Assembly (NCBI GenBank): GCA_965153455.1 | Contig: OZ234502.1 | Span: 11,191,495-11,255,494 of the forward strand | Reading direction: 5' to 3' | Origin: Sphagnum compactum | Taxonomy: Eukaryota; Bryophyta; Sphagnopsida; Sphagnales | DNA length: 64,000 nt | Shown: in pieces, positions 22,234 to 35,500 of the stretch | How the letters are laid out: the number at the start of each line of letters is the position of its first letter | Numbering within the stretch: position 1 is the stretch's first letter | The notes under the pieces: generated by a model | Database searches by the model: none | What the model was told of the DNA's origin: nothing | Seen by the model: only the letters and a program-made list of their open reading frames with translations | Made by a program: the position numbers and the translations under genes

Positions 22234-25200
22234 GTCCCTTTTCTATCACCTACTCTACGAGCTGAAGCAAACATATCACCAAGTGAGCAGCAGCAGTTTG
22301 CATCAGTTCTCACTTCTGAATGTTTTGAAAAAATTTCTTGGATTTGTGAGTCCTTGGAACTTCTGCAAATCTGTGAAATAGGTTACATCAGGCAGCTGAC
22401 TTTATTATTTTCGAGTGTAAAGTGAGGAGCATTACAATCGTTTGTAGGTGTAAAGAAGGGGAAGCTTTATGCTCCTGTTTCTCCAGCTTTTGATGAAAGA
22501 CCTTGAGTTTCAACATTTTGTATACATGTGAAAAGAAGACTTGGTTTCAATTTGAGCTTCTTGCTACAGTTTTGGAAAACGTGGATTTTGATGCAATTGC
22601 GCATCATTTTATTCTGGATTGAAATAGGGAGTGTTGATTCAATGTGACCTTGTGTTGGTGAGGACGAGATTAATTACTTTACAAAGCTGCAGTTAGATCC
22701 TTGTGGAACTATTCGGCCATGGTAGCCTAACTTGCTGAAAGCACCAGATAGTACTTACTGCTTCATTACATGATCCTGCTGGTGCTCGAAATCCTGTTTT
22801 GCTCTCTCTCTCTCTCCCTACACATATATATGCTAGTATCTTTGCAAAAGCTTGTAATTTACTAAATGAGTCATGTCAGCAATGAATCTATTCCTCCTCC
22901 AAACCAAACCATTTCTCCAAATGACAAATCCTTGGACCTTACATGAATCCTGTTAGCAATGAATCCATTCCTTCATCCTATTTCTCCAGTTGTGAAAACT
23001 GTGGACCCTGAATGAACTATGTTTGAAAAGAATCCAATCCATACCATTTCTCCAGATGAGAATAACTTGAATTTATATCAGTCGATTATTAACCTGTAGA
23101 AAACTGAGATTTCTCCAAGAGGATAATCTCTCATGCTGGTAAAAGAGTGTACACAGAAGATTGTTGGGACAATAGTTGATCTTATCTTTCTCAGTGGCAT
23201 AAAATGAAATCTACAGAGTGTGGAGTATTTTGGATGAAGGTTTGGGGCAGGATATCACAATAAAGAGAATCTGCACTGGTTGGAAAACTGACAAGCTTTC
23301 ATGGAAAAAACAATTCTCTTAAAAGTGCATCTAGATGAATGAGAAACAGGGTAAGGTGGCATTACTGGGAATCATCGGGATTTAAAGGGTAGTAAAAAGA
23401 TGGCTAGTTTGCTAGCCAATGAGCAAGACTTGAAGATGTAGTTAGAAGATGTCAAGAGAAAATGATCACCGCAGTGTAACATACTGTCCACTAAATTTCC
23501 ACTGCCAGCTTCCAATCCAAATATTTGTCACAACCCTGAACCTCAAGTAGCTTGCACCATATCATCCTCTCACTGGTCCTCAATTGAAGACAACTTCTCC
23601 TTGGCTCTTTTTGCTACCAGACTTGTTGCACCATGAGTGGTAAAAGAGTTGATACAAAGATGTTTTGAGTGATCTCTTCATGGACCCATATCGCATCATA
23701 AAATTTGTGTTGGCAAAGGTGAATTCTCAATGCACATGATTTGTTCTTCTACTCCCTTATGGACTGAAACATCGAAAGATTAATCTAGGATAAGCTTCCT
23801 CTATTACTCTACAGTACAATCAGGGTATTTGGTCAATGTTCCTTTCCTTTCCTCTTTGATCTTGCCACATGGTTTTGTTCCACTCTAGCGTGGATGTGCT
23901 CACTACCATATGACCACCTCCACTCCCACAAATGCTCTTCACTCTCATTGCCCTCACAACACAAATGGTGTGACAAGCTGCCATGACTTCCAACTGAATT
24001 CATCAGCTCCTGACAACGGATGGAGATATACTGATAATTCAATCCAGAGCCTTATAACTCTATTCAAAATGAGGTTTGAAACACTGATATGATCATTTGT
24101 GAAGAAGCTCTCAAGGCATCAATCTGCAGAGGAAGAACTGCTGTTGTTGATGTGCAAAGTATAATCAGAGCTAGAGTAATATAGTAGTATAGGAATGTAG
24201 GACTATCACCTGGGAATGATGGGTCTGCCCAGCATCTCTATGCAACTTACTTGGATTTTGGAGTGACATCCAAGTGAATTGCTCAGCTAGGAGAGGGCAT
24301 TTTGACCAGTGGACGAGGCCTCCTAGCAAGCCCCCTGTTCCTGTTCCAAGAGAGTGAAAACCAAAAGAAAATTCTTGAGAAGGCGCTTAAAGATAGTTTG
24401 CACGGCACAAAGCGCATTGCAGACTCGAGTAAGACATCATTACGATGGCAAGAATACCTCCAAGCCCAAAGAGGACACAGCACTCCAGAGCCATCACAGA
24501 AGACCGGATCTCATAATCATCACTACTGCCGACTGCAGAATACAGATGGTCGCGCTCATCTACCAAAGCTCTGCAGTTATTCCCAGATTGCACATTTGAC
24601 GCCAGCCGGCTGCAACAGGCTCAGGCATCTGCCAGATCAAACTCCGTGGGCGGCAGTCCTTTCCCAATCAGATACACAATGTCCGTTCGTGTCTCATTCG
24701 CCGCCAATATAGGCACCTTCATCCTCTTTCCTCCCGGTTTCTCCACAGCTTACTGTTCAGGAGTGGCCGCCCCTTGGCGAAGAGTTCCAGCAGGAAGCAG
24801 GGAGGAGAGAGAGAGAGAATTCGAACCTCAAACACAATATTTTGCATTGGAAACCAAACAACTTTGGATCCAAACTCACGAAAACGACCGAAAAAACAAT
24901 TCGCTACGGCAAAGAGAATGGAAAGTTACAAACAAGACTGCAAAATGGTAAACACTAGATTCGCAACTCTTTGAAGCTGAAGTAGAAGAAGAAGAATCAT
25001 CATGATCATCATCATACGATCTTAAATTATAAAAACCAAAGAATTGGTACTCTGTCCTGCATCAACTCCGGAAACAACTGACGTTTTCAAGCCTACACAC
25101 TACACTTTTTTATTACTAGCTGCAAACGAGGAGGAGCTACCTAAGAAATTATTATAGAAAGGGGTGCAGTCGAGGTACACGTCTACTGCTGGTGAGAGGC

Positions 25201-25304
25201 AGCGTTCTTGAATTCCTTTTTGTGGAACTGTTGCTCTGAGAGCTTCTTCATCAGGAGCGGCGCTCGTAAGTAAATTTGGGTTTTGATCCTTTCTTGCATG
25301 GGTC
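22234..25304. other. Intergenic region between convergent genes
   Basis: The plus-strand LURP-one gene and the minus-strand E2F-like gene converge here. I find no further exon that I can support. A CT run with TATA-like sequence lies near 22,803-22,832. Short direct repeats around fctccagatga-type words occur at 22,910-23,060. The minus strand up to about 25,100 probably includes the 3' untranslated region of the E2F-like gene. Confidence 0.3.
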
Positions 25305-28300
25305 TCATGCTTTGGTGTTGTTGCCGCTGCCCCCAATGTGCACCACTGGCGGGCGTCGTCCCACAAGAGTCGATGGCGCCTGTGTCGTCGTCTTCGACTG
25401 GTCCTTTCTCAGCCAAAGGCCTCCCGATGAGAAAGGGCTGAGGAATTGGTGAAGTGCTGCTGGAGCATCTGGGAGGAGTGGGGAAGAAGGCGAGGGGCCT
25501 TGTTGATCAGTGGGAGGAGAGCAGAAGTCAGACGTCACATCTATGCAGCCGTGTTCAGCCACAGGACACACTATTGCTTGGTGGATGGCGCCGACAGCGC
25601 AGCCGCTGCGTGTAGCTTGTGCGCGCAGCTTGTGGTAAAGCACTCGGGAATAGTGTATGTAATGAAACAGGAATGCTGCATCGCAGAAGAAACAACTCTT
25701 CTTTCTTGTCAAAGAGACAATAATAACACGAGTCATCTTGCTCCTACAATCGGGATCATCAACGCTACTCGAACTCGAAATTCTTCCTAAAGGCAAGAAG
25801 AGAAGAGAGACTATTCGAAACTTTTGCAATCGTTGCCAAAGTTGTTGTTTGGGTGTGTTTCCAGAGATTTTACCTGGATTTTGAGATTTGAATTGTGCTA
25901 CTTGCTGTGGCGTGAAGAGCTGCTGAAGGTAATATAGAGGATTGAAGTGTGGCGGAGGATCGAGGTTCCCATCCACAAGATAGTCCCTTTCAGCAAATTG
26001 TAGCTCGCAGGGGTCCTGTTCTTTGTCATATCCAGGAGCATGGAGCGCAAGAAACGACTCCCAGTCATGATGAGGTCTTTTCTTGTACTGGAATTCGAAC
26101 ACACTTGACCCTGCAGCAGCTTGGCGATCAGTATTGTTCAGGCAAAACTCAGTGCTTGGAAGCTCTCCTGTGGTATTCGCCAGTGATCTGGAGGCCTTCA
26201 AATGTCTGTTCCTTGAAGCCTCAGCAGCCTCAGAACAAGCACCTGGAGCTGGAGGATCTATTGAAGCTAATTTTTGTTGGTTCACCATGGTAGGGTTGCT
26301 TGACAAAAAACCATCTTCTTGCAAGACATCCAAGCTCCCAGTTTCAGGAGATGAACCATCAGAGAAGGTCTTCAAGTTACCAGCATTTTCCAGTGACCTC
26401 TTCTTTGCTTGTGAGTTCGGAGTTTGAGAGAGGTGGGTGATGGACACTTCCAACTGGCAAGAGATGTGCTCCTGTATGTGATTGGACAATGATGAACGAT
26501 ACATTGCATGGGCATCATCAATCACTGCACTGTTGCCACCACAAGACTCTTGAAATCTATTGGGAAGATCTTTGGCCTGAGAGCTGGCTGGAGTAGCCAA
26601 TCGGGCCCGCTTTGGCACAGAGGGAGGAGACCTGTTAGCAAAGTGGTTCACCATTTGATGATGATTGCCACCTGATTTTGAGTAACAAGGCAAAGAATCC
26701 TCTCCCTCCAGGTCTGGAAACTTCCTTCTGGATTGCCTCAGAAGCTGATTATGGCCTTCAAGCTGACCGGAGGGGCACAGGACAGTTCCTAGTTGCTGTG
26801 AACATTGTGCCATGACAGAATCAAGGTCTGACCCCAGAACCAAACTTCTCTGTTGGTTAGAAGTTGGAGTTCCTGTTGTGTTCAAGATGTGAGTTCTAAG
26901 GTGAGCTCCATTCTTCTTTGGCGAGGCTGCCACACAGGTGATGCAATCAAATATGAAATTGTTAGCCAAAATTTTGCCTTTCCTGACCTTCCATCAATCT
27001 TGAGTAGTGGCGATGTTCCAGATTTCAGTTCTTACAATGGTAAACAACCAGAAAGAGAACCAGTAGCATTTGTAGAGGTTTTGATATCCAAGTGGCTTTC
27101 ATTGAACACAGAACATTCAGTAGCTCTTAGGAGGGTTGTGCCAACATTACCATAGGAAGGAAAGATCTGGCCACAATTGATTTATGGGTAGTGATTTCAA
27201 GTTGAACTTGCCTGCCAAGCACTTGAGATGCTCCACAACGCCCTGAGATCCAAGCCACTCGTAGATGGTGGATGCAGGTGAAGCAGATGTGACTCTCTTG
27301 ACCAGGTTGAGACAGGCGAGAATCCTTGTGATCTCACATAGCCGCCTTCCTTTTGCTGCCAAGAATCTAGTCACATTTGGTAATAATTGGTGCCTTCATG
27401 GACAAAGCTCAAAATCATTCTCAGCTGTGTCCATCATCAACAAACAAACATGGTAATGTTGTGGTAACATGCACTAGACGGTGATGTTGAAGTCATTTTA
27501 CTTACATCGAAATGCTTGAGGGTCATTCTGGTGGCAGTTGAGGATCGACTTCACAATTAGATCCCAAGAAACAGATGATCTCTGCACCCTCACAGAAAGG
27601 TGAATATGAGCTGACAGATGCATGACTGAGTATTTGTGGTTCTTTGTTTTGTTCAGGTTGTGTTCCATTTCTGGGGTGGTTGTTCAAATACAATCAACGA
27701 TCACCTGATGAGATGTTTTCACAAGCCTGGACCAGAAACCTTATGTTTTATATGACCTAATTCACTCTTTCTTCTCATGTCATGGTCATGGTCAGAATTT
27801 TTCGCACCATATCAACCACAAAGAGCTGTATGAAGCTCTTGCTGAGGGTGCACAGGGAGCTGTCAGATATCTGATCACCTGTTTAATATGTCACAAATCC
27901 AAGTCAAAAGTTTTACACTCTGCACGCCTCATCCATCTCCAGTCCTCGGGGAAGAAGATCCCTTTGCTCAAAAATCCTTGGTGTGAATTGGATGTAGGCT
28001 GATCCTTTTCAAGAATTCATCCTAAGAAACTTGACAAAAGCAGCAAACGATTTTGTAGCTTACCATGAGAAGACAAAGCGCTGTCATGAGATTTAGATGG
28101 AGCCCAGTGCACTGTTGATTCTTGTCTTGTGCTTGTGTCCTGAAAAGGGTACATGGTGAAAGACATTTGTTGCAAAAAAATGTCTTTTGACATAATGAAG
28201 AACTGTGCAGTTATTCTGACATGGGATTCTGTAATGTGCACTTGTTAATAATGTACAAGTCACTTCAGAAACTGTGGAATGATTCCATCTCCTACATGCG

Positions 28301-29184
28301 CCATAGCCTCAATGTCAAACCAGACATTGGGTACATATGGAGTTTTCATAATGAAGGTGTGTAATTGATCATGTGGACTTCTATACTGCATAAGGTCTCT
28401 GGTGGATATTTACCTTACATGAGAGGTTGATAAGTGCAAGGGAGACACCAGAACCACCAAGCCAGATGAACTTTTCATTTCCCTGTTGCTGGACAACTTG
28501 AACACTTTCAAGCACACTCAAGATTTCAAATATCCGCCTCCTCCTTGTGCCTGAAAGTAATCAGCTCCATGATTAGTCTTAAAATTGACTCCCAAGGTGA
28601 AGAACTATGTGATGCCAGTTGTGCATTTCTTCTCTGGATAGACTGGCAATTAAACAGTTCAAGTGTCCTTCAGTCCAAACTTGGTTCTGTCAGATATATA
28701 AAAGTTAATGTAAAGTTGACAAAATTTGTTTCAGCCATGTTGATCTGAAGCCAAACTTGTTCACTTCAGCAGCATTTCTTGGTGCTGCCTTGTAAGCCTC
28801 TGTTATACAGTAGCATCAGCAAAATGGTTGGAAGAAATGTACTGAAAGTCAATTGGCAAAGTAATCACCCAGGACAGTTGCCAGAGATCGCAAAGATATC
28901 ACTGCATGATCTGCTTTGGGAGCACACTCTACCAAAATCCTGCAAAATCAATTCACTTTTAAGGGATATTACAGAAAAGAAATCTTGAGATTTTTCTTTC
29001 TGCAGCTAGACTTATGGAAGCCTCAGAAGTACCACAAGAAACACACAACAATTTCAGTGAAGATTTGACAAATTCTGCAACATTGAAAGCTTGGCAAGGG
29101 AGTTCATTAAGTTCAGAAAATGATTGGACAGCAATTGTCGGCCTTGTATGCCATCATGTTGACCAATTGCTCTCACAATTTTTG
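25305..29184 (-). CDS. Divergent atypical E2F-like protein: two winged-helix domains plus long C-terminal region
   Basis: Exons were joined by phase: about 29070-29184, 28869-28939, 28414-28550, 28064-28139, 27506-27625, 27212-27355 and 25305-26926. Winged helix 1 runs SLAKLSMLQN, LILVECAPKADHAVISL, RSLATVLG, TRRRRIFEILSVLESVQVV, NEKFIWLG, which follows the E2F/DP pattern (E2F: RRRIYDIVNVLESV). Winged helix 2 runs VMHLSAHIHLSV, SWDLIVKSIL, then GRRLCEITRILACLNLVKR and STIYEWLG. Two tandem DNA-binding domains are the mark of atypical E2Fs (plant DEL, animal E2F7/8), which bind DNA without DP and repress cell-cycle genes. Both helices are cut by a phase-1 intron at the same place, just before the RRR/GRR motif. 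The last junction needs a GC-AG intron (G|GCAAGT). The C-terminal open frame of about 540 codons is polar and Ser/Gln-rich; its last third may contain an unrecognised intron. Family confident, exact ends not. The first exon start is uncertain and upstream exons probably exist. Confidence 0.72.
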
Positions 29185-29506
29185 CTTACTAGAATAACAA
29201 CAATGCAAGTCCTACCTTTCACAAAGCTGAGTTAGAGAGTGCTCCTTCTGGTTGTCAAGGTCCTCTAAAATTGTGGGTCTGCTGCTCAAAGGAAGCTTTG
29301 AGCTGATATGGTTGGCAACCTGGTCCAATATAGAGCAAGATAACATCAGTTTCACCCATTCAATACTTCTATTGCTCTAAGATTTCGATGAAGAAAGAAG
29401 CTCATCTTTTTATTGAGCACAACCCTCCTTTTTATTGTTTTATACATGAACTTGCAATTTTTGTGCAGAGTATTTTTGCCTGCAACATATGAACAGGAGA
29501 AGATCA

Positions 29507-29745
29507 CCACATTGATCACTACCAAAGGATCATTACCGAAGCTCAAAGACAAATTGACTCGCTTTCAATAACATCTAGTGCAGATGTGCAAGTATTATCC
29601 ACCTCAAATTCTCTGGCTTGGCAATGCTCAACTGTGAGATCCGGTACAGAGGTGGTGGTTTCCATGGATGGAGATGCATCACCCTTCAGTGCATTGTCTG
29701 TTGTAGCTGGTTTAGATCTTGAAGGACTTGTGTTTTGAATCAGAG
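29507..29745 (-). CDS. Possible linker exon of the E2F-like gene
   Basis: The minus strand is open from an acceptor-like ctgcaatag at 29,746 and reads LIQNTSPSRSKPATTDN, then METTTSVPDLTVEHCQ and EVDNTCTSALDVIES. The polar, Ser/Thr/Glu-rich composition looks like a disordered linker. It lies between the winged-helix exons and the 30.2-31.8 kb exons. I could not fix its donor site or confirm the phase on either side. Confidence 0.35.
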
Positions 29746-30171
29746 CTATTGCAGTAATAGTTGCACCACAAAGGCCAAAACATACGGAGATCAGTGACTC
29801 ATTTGTGGATTGTGCAAACGTAAGACTTCAAAAAGGTTCATGTGCTCAATTGATCTGGTTCTCACAAAGTTTCTCACAAAGTTTAGTTTTCCTTGAACCT
29901 CGCTTAGTATTCTTGCATCGATAGGTACAGAGCAGGGAAGAAACCCAGGCGGGAAGGAGGAGTGAAAAAGGCCAGCTACAAGTACGAAACTCAGACTTCA
30001 GATGACTCAGATCGATCTATTGTCAGACTCGACTCTAAACTATGGCATCGGACTTTTCACCTTGAAGAGGTGCGCGACTGCTTAGAACGGGCTTTTCCAC
30101 AGCAGCTCCTAGTAACTGGACTCTGCTACTTTGCAGGGGTGATGTAGTTGAACCAGGTCCACCCCAACCAC

Positions 30172-31758
30172 CTGTAAAAGTCCAGATCCCAGGGGGTCAT
30201 ATCATGTCGACGACAAACAGATGATAGGTATTGTAGGTACATGCTGTATCGATTGAACACTTTGCTTGATTCAGCAATCAGCATGACCTGAAACAAGGGA
30301 AAAAGATACACAATTTCGCCATTCCGCTGAAAAGATTGCTTTCTTGATCCAGGACCCGTCAAGAATTTTTCTTGTGACAACATTGTAGGACGTCCGGGAA
30401 CTCGTTACCTCTTATGTTGCAGTGGAGCTTGAAAGACGCAGCGCCTAGCGGCGCATCGTTGTTTGCTAGAACACGAATGCTGCTAGAGACCGTGGTCCCT
30501 AATAAGTGATGCTTGTCATCGTAGGCAGCAACAAGCAGCCTAAACTTTGAAGTTTCATGGCGTGGGCAAACGTGAGTGCTGGCTTCATCGATGGCAATGT
30601 ACAAATGCCGTGGTTCCTTCCATGAATCCTCGCCTTCAACTGCACTTGCTCCTCTTCGCGGCATTCTGCCAAAACGCTGTAGGCCTCTGATGACGGGACC
30701 CTTGCAATTTTTGCGGCATTTAGATCGTGTGACAGGCATCCAGTGATACATCAGCGTGTTCTTATCAGATCTGGTCGTGCCATAAGGACTTGCGTACACT
30801 ATGTATATGTACATGTGCATTCTATTGTTGTTCACAAAACGGACGTTGAACTTGAGACAGCTTTCTCGCAGTTTCTCGTTTACCTCCGTTCCCACACAAG
30901 TCTCTATGGCTTCCGACACTTTCAGCTCCGACATCCTTCCACTGCCGATGTCTTTTATTACAAGCTCCACTTGGTTGTAGGAGCACTTTTGCTTTCCGAG
31001 CTTGTAAGCCCTGCAATTGATGTTTGACACCATCTCAGATTACATCGAACACCTTACGTTAAATTAGAAATCTTGTCAAATTATATGAATAGAGCCCGAG
31101 ATTTGTATTCAGAACTTTGTACAGGGCTCAGGAATTTCCTTAGGTATATGCAATCCTGTGTCCAGCAACAAAAGACTATAGAATCCTAGACTGGGCCCTC
31201 AGATTCTGCAGCAACCAGATGCCAAGAACTAGATGCAGATGAGCCGCAAATGATCAGTGCAGACATCTGTCTGCATTCATACGCTTGCCTGGCTCGGGAC
31301 TGTCACTCGAGCCAAAAAGCTTCCTGCCAAGATAAGGCTAGGAATTCTTTCTTTCAGAAACAAAATTTGGCAAAAGAACCTGGATCGTGATTGCAATTCG
31401 CAAACTGGTACACACATGATCACAAGTTTCCGCTGTTGGAAATCTTCACGTAAACTGCACGATCCTAGAAATTAGAGCAAAGCTGCAACAATGAATTAGG
31501 TTCAACTTACGAAGAAACAGCAATGTGAGTCGAATTCCCCTACCTCAATTCAGGTTGTTCTGCAATAGCAACAGCAGTGCTCGTAGAAACAGGACACAAG
31601 ATATCAGACGTCGTCAACCCTGATCTCAACAAACTCGACCTTAATCCCGCTGTCATGATGATGATGTTCTCCTTGCCACCCTGTGGCCTCGACGTATGCT
31701 CTTGCGATAGATCTGCGGCAATTTGCTTAGTCGTAAGTCTGGTGGCCAGCATTTTCAT
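30172..31758 (-). CDS. Unrecognised exons, probable N-terminal part of the E2F-like gene
   Basis: Exon 31544-31758 starts with MKMLATRLTTKQIAADL and ends in a good donor; it joins in phase 2 to exon 30409-31010, which is open for 200 codons. The second exon contains CSYNQVELVIKDIGSG, RHLYIAIDEASTHVCPRH, SKFRLLVAAYDDKHHLLG and SSSIRVLANNDAPLGAAS. The alternation of hydrophobic strands suggests a beta-rich domain, but I recognise no family. A third likely exon, 30172-30287, reads VMLIAESSKVFNRYSM and WDLDFYR. The best donor of exon 2 (gag|gtaacg) and best acceptor of exon 3 (tttcag|gtc) do not agree in phase, so one junction is wrong or there is an extra exon. Position and strand favour the same transcript as the winged helices 1 kb downstream, but a separate gene is possible. 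Confidence 0.5.
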
Positions 31759-32551
31759 GTCCGATCAAACTTTGGGTAGCAACCAAACGTCTGCAATAAA
31801 TTCCCCAACCCTCAAAAAAACACCAATTTCATCGATGCAGCCGATTGCAGCTGCCGCTTTGCAGCGCTTCCCTAATTACAAGACTCGAACATGTTGAAAA
31901 ATCCTCAGCTACCGATTCAAATTGTGTACACGCACAAACAGAGTTCCTTTCAAAAGTATGCTGGTTCCCTCTCTCGCTCGCTCGATCAACGGATCATCCA
32001 CGTACCAGCACATTGGGTACCTAAGATTTCAGATTGATCTCATTTCTAAGCTCTTGGGACATAATTGCAAGAAGGTGGGACTTTACTGAATTGAATGCAC
32101 GGAGCAAGAAACAAATTCTTAATGGAAATGTCCGGGGAGCAGCAGCACCTGGAGCAGCAGAGCGCATCGAAGGCAATTTTTGTAGTGCATCCGCGTGTTC
32201 TCTCTCAGCCTTTGGCCAAGCTTGTCTGTGTTTGAGGGTGGGGGGGTTTTGCGCAGACAGTGCCAAGACAGGAGCAGTAGTACTCTGGCCTTGCCAAGTT
32301 ACTCTCACTACTATGGCAAATTTCTTGGTTGGCGAGCCAGCGAGGGGCCGGAAGCGAGCGGGTTTGGGGTCGTCGGCGCATCGGGCGCGCGCGTCATTGC
32401 AGGCTTAAGAGAGAGAGTCGTTAACTAGTACCTGTTGCTTTCCCTTGATTCAATTTTCAAACACTCCATTACGGTTACCACGAAGGCAATCCGACTTTGG
32501 AAACACTAAGAAATTGCTTTTCTCCTTTGGTGTTTCATTGCAATTCACCAG
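31759..32551. promoter_or_regulatory. Probable shared upstream region between divergent genes, with CpG-dense segment
   Basis: The minus-strand gene starts at 31,758 and probable plus-strand exons start near 32,552. Positions about 32,325-32,400 are unusually GC- and CpG-rich for the window (gggcgcgcgcgtc). No clear TATA box on either side. The short frames here are not convincing proteins. Confidence 0.35.
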
Positions 32552-35500
32552 CTGATGCAGAAGCAGATCTTGAAGTCTAATAGTAAGTTGGTACTGATTG
32601 TTGTGCTGCAGTTGTTGTTCATCAAACGCAGCTCACAAAGAATTGAAGAGCTCTAGATTTACTGTATGAGCGCGGAGATGATGATGCAGAAAGTCTCGTG
32701 GGACTAGGATTTTGTGCGTAGGATTTCGAAAGCCTTTCAACCAAGCTCAGCAATAGGTAGCAGTTGTAGCACGTGCAACAATCGTGCATGCAAAAGGAGA
32801 TGCTATTTGGAGAGCTTGCAGAGTGGATCTACTACACAAGACTGGGGTTATCATTAAAGATTTCTTATTGCAGAGGTTAATGCACCATATATTGTTGGCA
32901 TTGTTGAACTCTGATTCAGTTATTGTGCAGAATCTGTAGGAGATCTTTGGAAATTGGCTCACAACAATTGAGAAACAGATCTCAATGGTGTTATGGTGAT
33001 TGCACTGCAATTGTATCCTCCTCAGATTGTGCTTCATCCTGGTTGCTGAGTTTGTGTTTACTGTTTGAATAGAGCATGGCTGCCCAGGTAAATCGCATGA
33101 AATTCATGTGCCATGCATGTCATGTCCATTAGAAATTGGCTGTACCATCCTTGGAAATTTGTCCAATGCACATGCTGGTAGAGAATTAGGAATGACACTC
33201 AGATACTGCGGCCCTTCTGTGAGTTTCAATCCTCAGATTGCAACTGCTGAACCCTGAGAAGGATTCAAGTTTCTACATCTCATTCTGATGGAGATGAGAC
33301 TTAAAAGACTGTCAAAACATTTGTCGAAATGGCTGTTATGCTCTTGTGACAAGCCTTTTTTGGTTCACAGTTAGCATACATTTTCAGTATTTGACATCTT
33401 GCAGCATTTCTAAGATATGAAGTGTTTTGTTCCACATATGTTCGGCATGTTTGCCACCCATGGATCATCTGAAGACAGCACAATGAACATTTCTGCTGGT
33501 CAGGCTCCCTGATTCAAGCAGCAAGTTTGTGTCCCCTGTACACATTGGAATCCACTTCTCCGCTCAAAGGACAATCCAAAAACAGGTAAACTTTCTGTGA
33601 CTTTGGAGTTCTTGGTTGCTTATAATTCAGTGATTTCACTTCAATTCGTGAGAAATACCTGCTCAGTGTACAGGCCATTTTGCCCTCCTGAACTGTAAAT
33701 TCTCATATTATTCATTGGCAACAGGACTGTGATCCAGGTTCAGATCATCATTCAAACTCTTTCCAAACTTGAAGTGTCCTAGAGCTTTGAATTGATTTGA
33801 AAGCTTAGAAGTTGATGATTATGGAATATCTGTTCATGGTTGGGGCAAAACCCTAGACTGCAACTTCATAAGACACAGAATTCTGACCAGAAGCAAAAGA
33901 ATTCTGGAGAGTATGCTTGAACCTGTAATATGAAGTGCTCGTATCAGCAGCTCTGAATGTGATGTCTTTGTTCCCAAGGTCATCATTTCGTCAAGTCCAG
34001 AAGATTGATTCAAAGACATCTGAGCATCACTTTGGTGTTCCAAACTTTATGCAGGTCTGCATTGAGCTTCTTCCACCAGTTTCAAGCATGCAATTTGTAG
34101 TTAGGTTGTTAACTGTTGCATTGTTTGTCTTTGTTTGCAGGTTGCAGTATATTCATTGCTTCGAGCAGTTGAGGGAGATTGCAGCATGTGGTGAAGGGCA
34201 GGACAGAATCACTCATGTGTTGTACCTCACGGGTAATTTCATAGAATGAGGTTATATATATTGTACATATCTTGTACATCACAATGCACATCTCTTGCAA
34301 TACCTAAGTTTACATTGATGGCACTAAAGTAACCTTGTGAGTTGCAAGTGGATGGTCAATTTTGAACCTGTAAGAGGGAGCATGCAGGTGCTGGAAAGAG
34401 ATTTAGCAATGTCTAGCTGTTTTTCAGCTTTACGCAGAAGCACAACTGCTTACTGAACTGCGTGGTGTATGAGATTCTGAAGAATCGCTCTCAAGCCTAT
34501 TTCAGGTTCATGGCCCTCACAAAAATGCATTTTGTTGTTTTTACATGCTCTGTGCACCTATGAAGGGGAAGATGACACACTTGGTGCCTGTCTGCCCTAA
34601 TGTCCTGCCACATTCGTAGGTGGAACTCAGATTCATTCATCCTTTCTTTCTATATTCTGGACTGTGTGACATGTCTTTCATCATCCATTCTGGATGGTGC
34701 TGAATTTGAGGATGCAAAAGGGGCTGTGTGTTTTTTCTGAATTGTAAGTCTGTGTCCATAAATTATACAGGATGTAGGTGCAGATAAATGTGTTTGTAGC
34801 TTCAATCACACCCAATATTTGTCTCATTTTGTACCAATCTGAAATGCTAGCAGGAAGCAGGATGTTGAAATTGACAAAAAATGTTGATATATTTTCAGGA
34901 TGTGATGTAGTTCGTGCTTGATGTTGCTTGCTATTTTTGTTGCAGATTCCATGTGCATAATAATTCTAGATATTTAGCTGTGTTGTGGTTGGAACAAGTG
35001 CACCATTTAGATCCTGAAACTGTCACCTCTGATATCTTTATGACACAGATAGTGTCATCTCTCACCTTTTATGTCAGAGATTATGTCCGTGTTCTGGATG
35101 CTTGAGAGATTGTTGTGCATCCCCACACCATGCTATGATTGAGTGAATTTTGTATGCTCGAATCAGAGTTGGCTTGATTAAGGGCACTCAGTTGCCTTAC
35201 CTAAACGAATGGTCATGGTCTTCTTCTAAAGGACGCATGCAATTGAAATTTTTTGTTTCTGACCCTGTCACCCAGTGCTTGTGTTGTGCCCACTTTGTGA
35301 CAAGCTGCCAAAATATAAATCCATCCTTAATGTGAAGAATTGCAACAATCAGGAGAGTTTTGTGAGAGCGATATAAGTTGTTTGATACAAAGCTGTAGAC
35401 AAATTGAATAAGAATGGTATCAAACAACTTAGATGTGTGTCACCATGCACTTACTGTAGGAGGTAAAAGAGAGTGCCTCTCATATTCCTGCATCTCATGA

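Noticed and set aside
24283-24974. Several overlapping frames of 66-136 residues
   Set aside because: No frame has protein-like text or consistent splice sites; may be untranslated or intergenic sequence.
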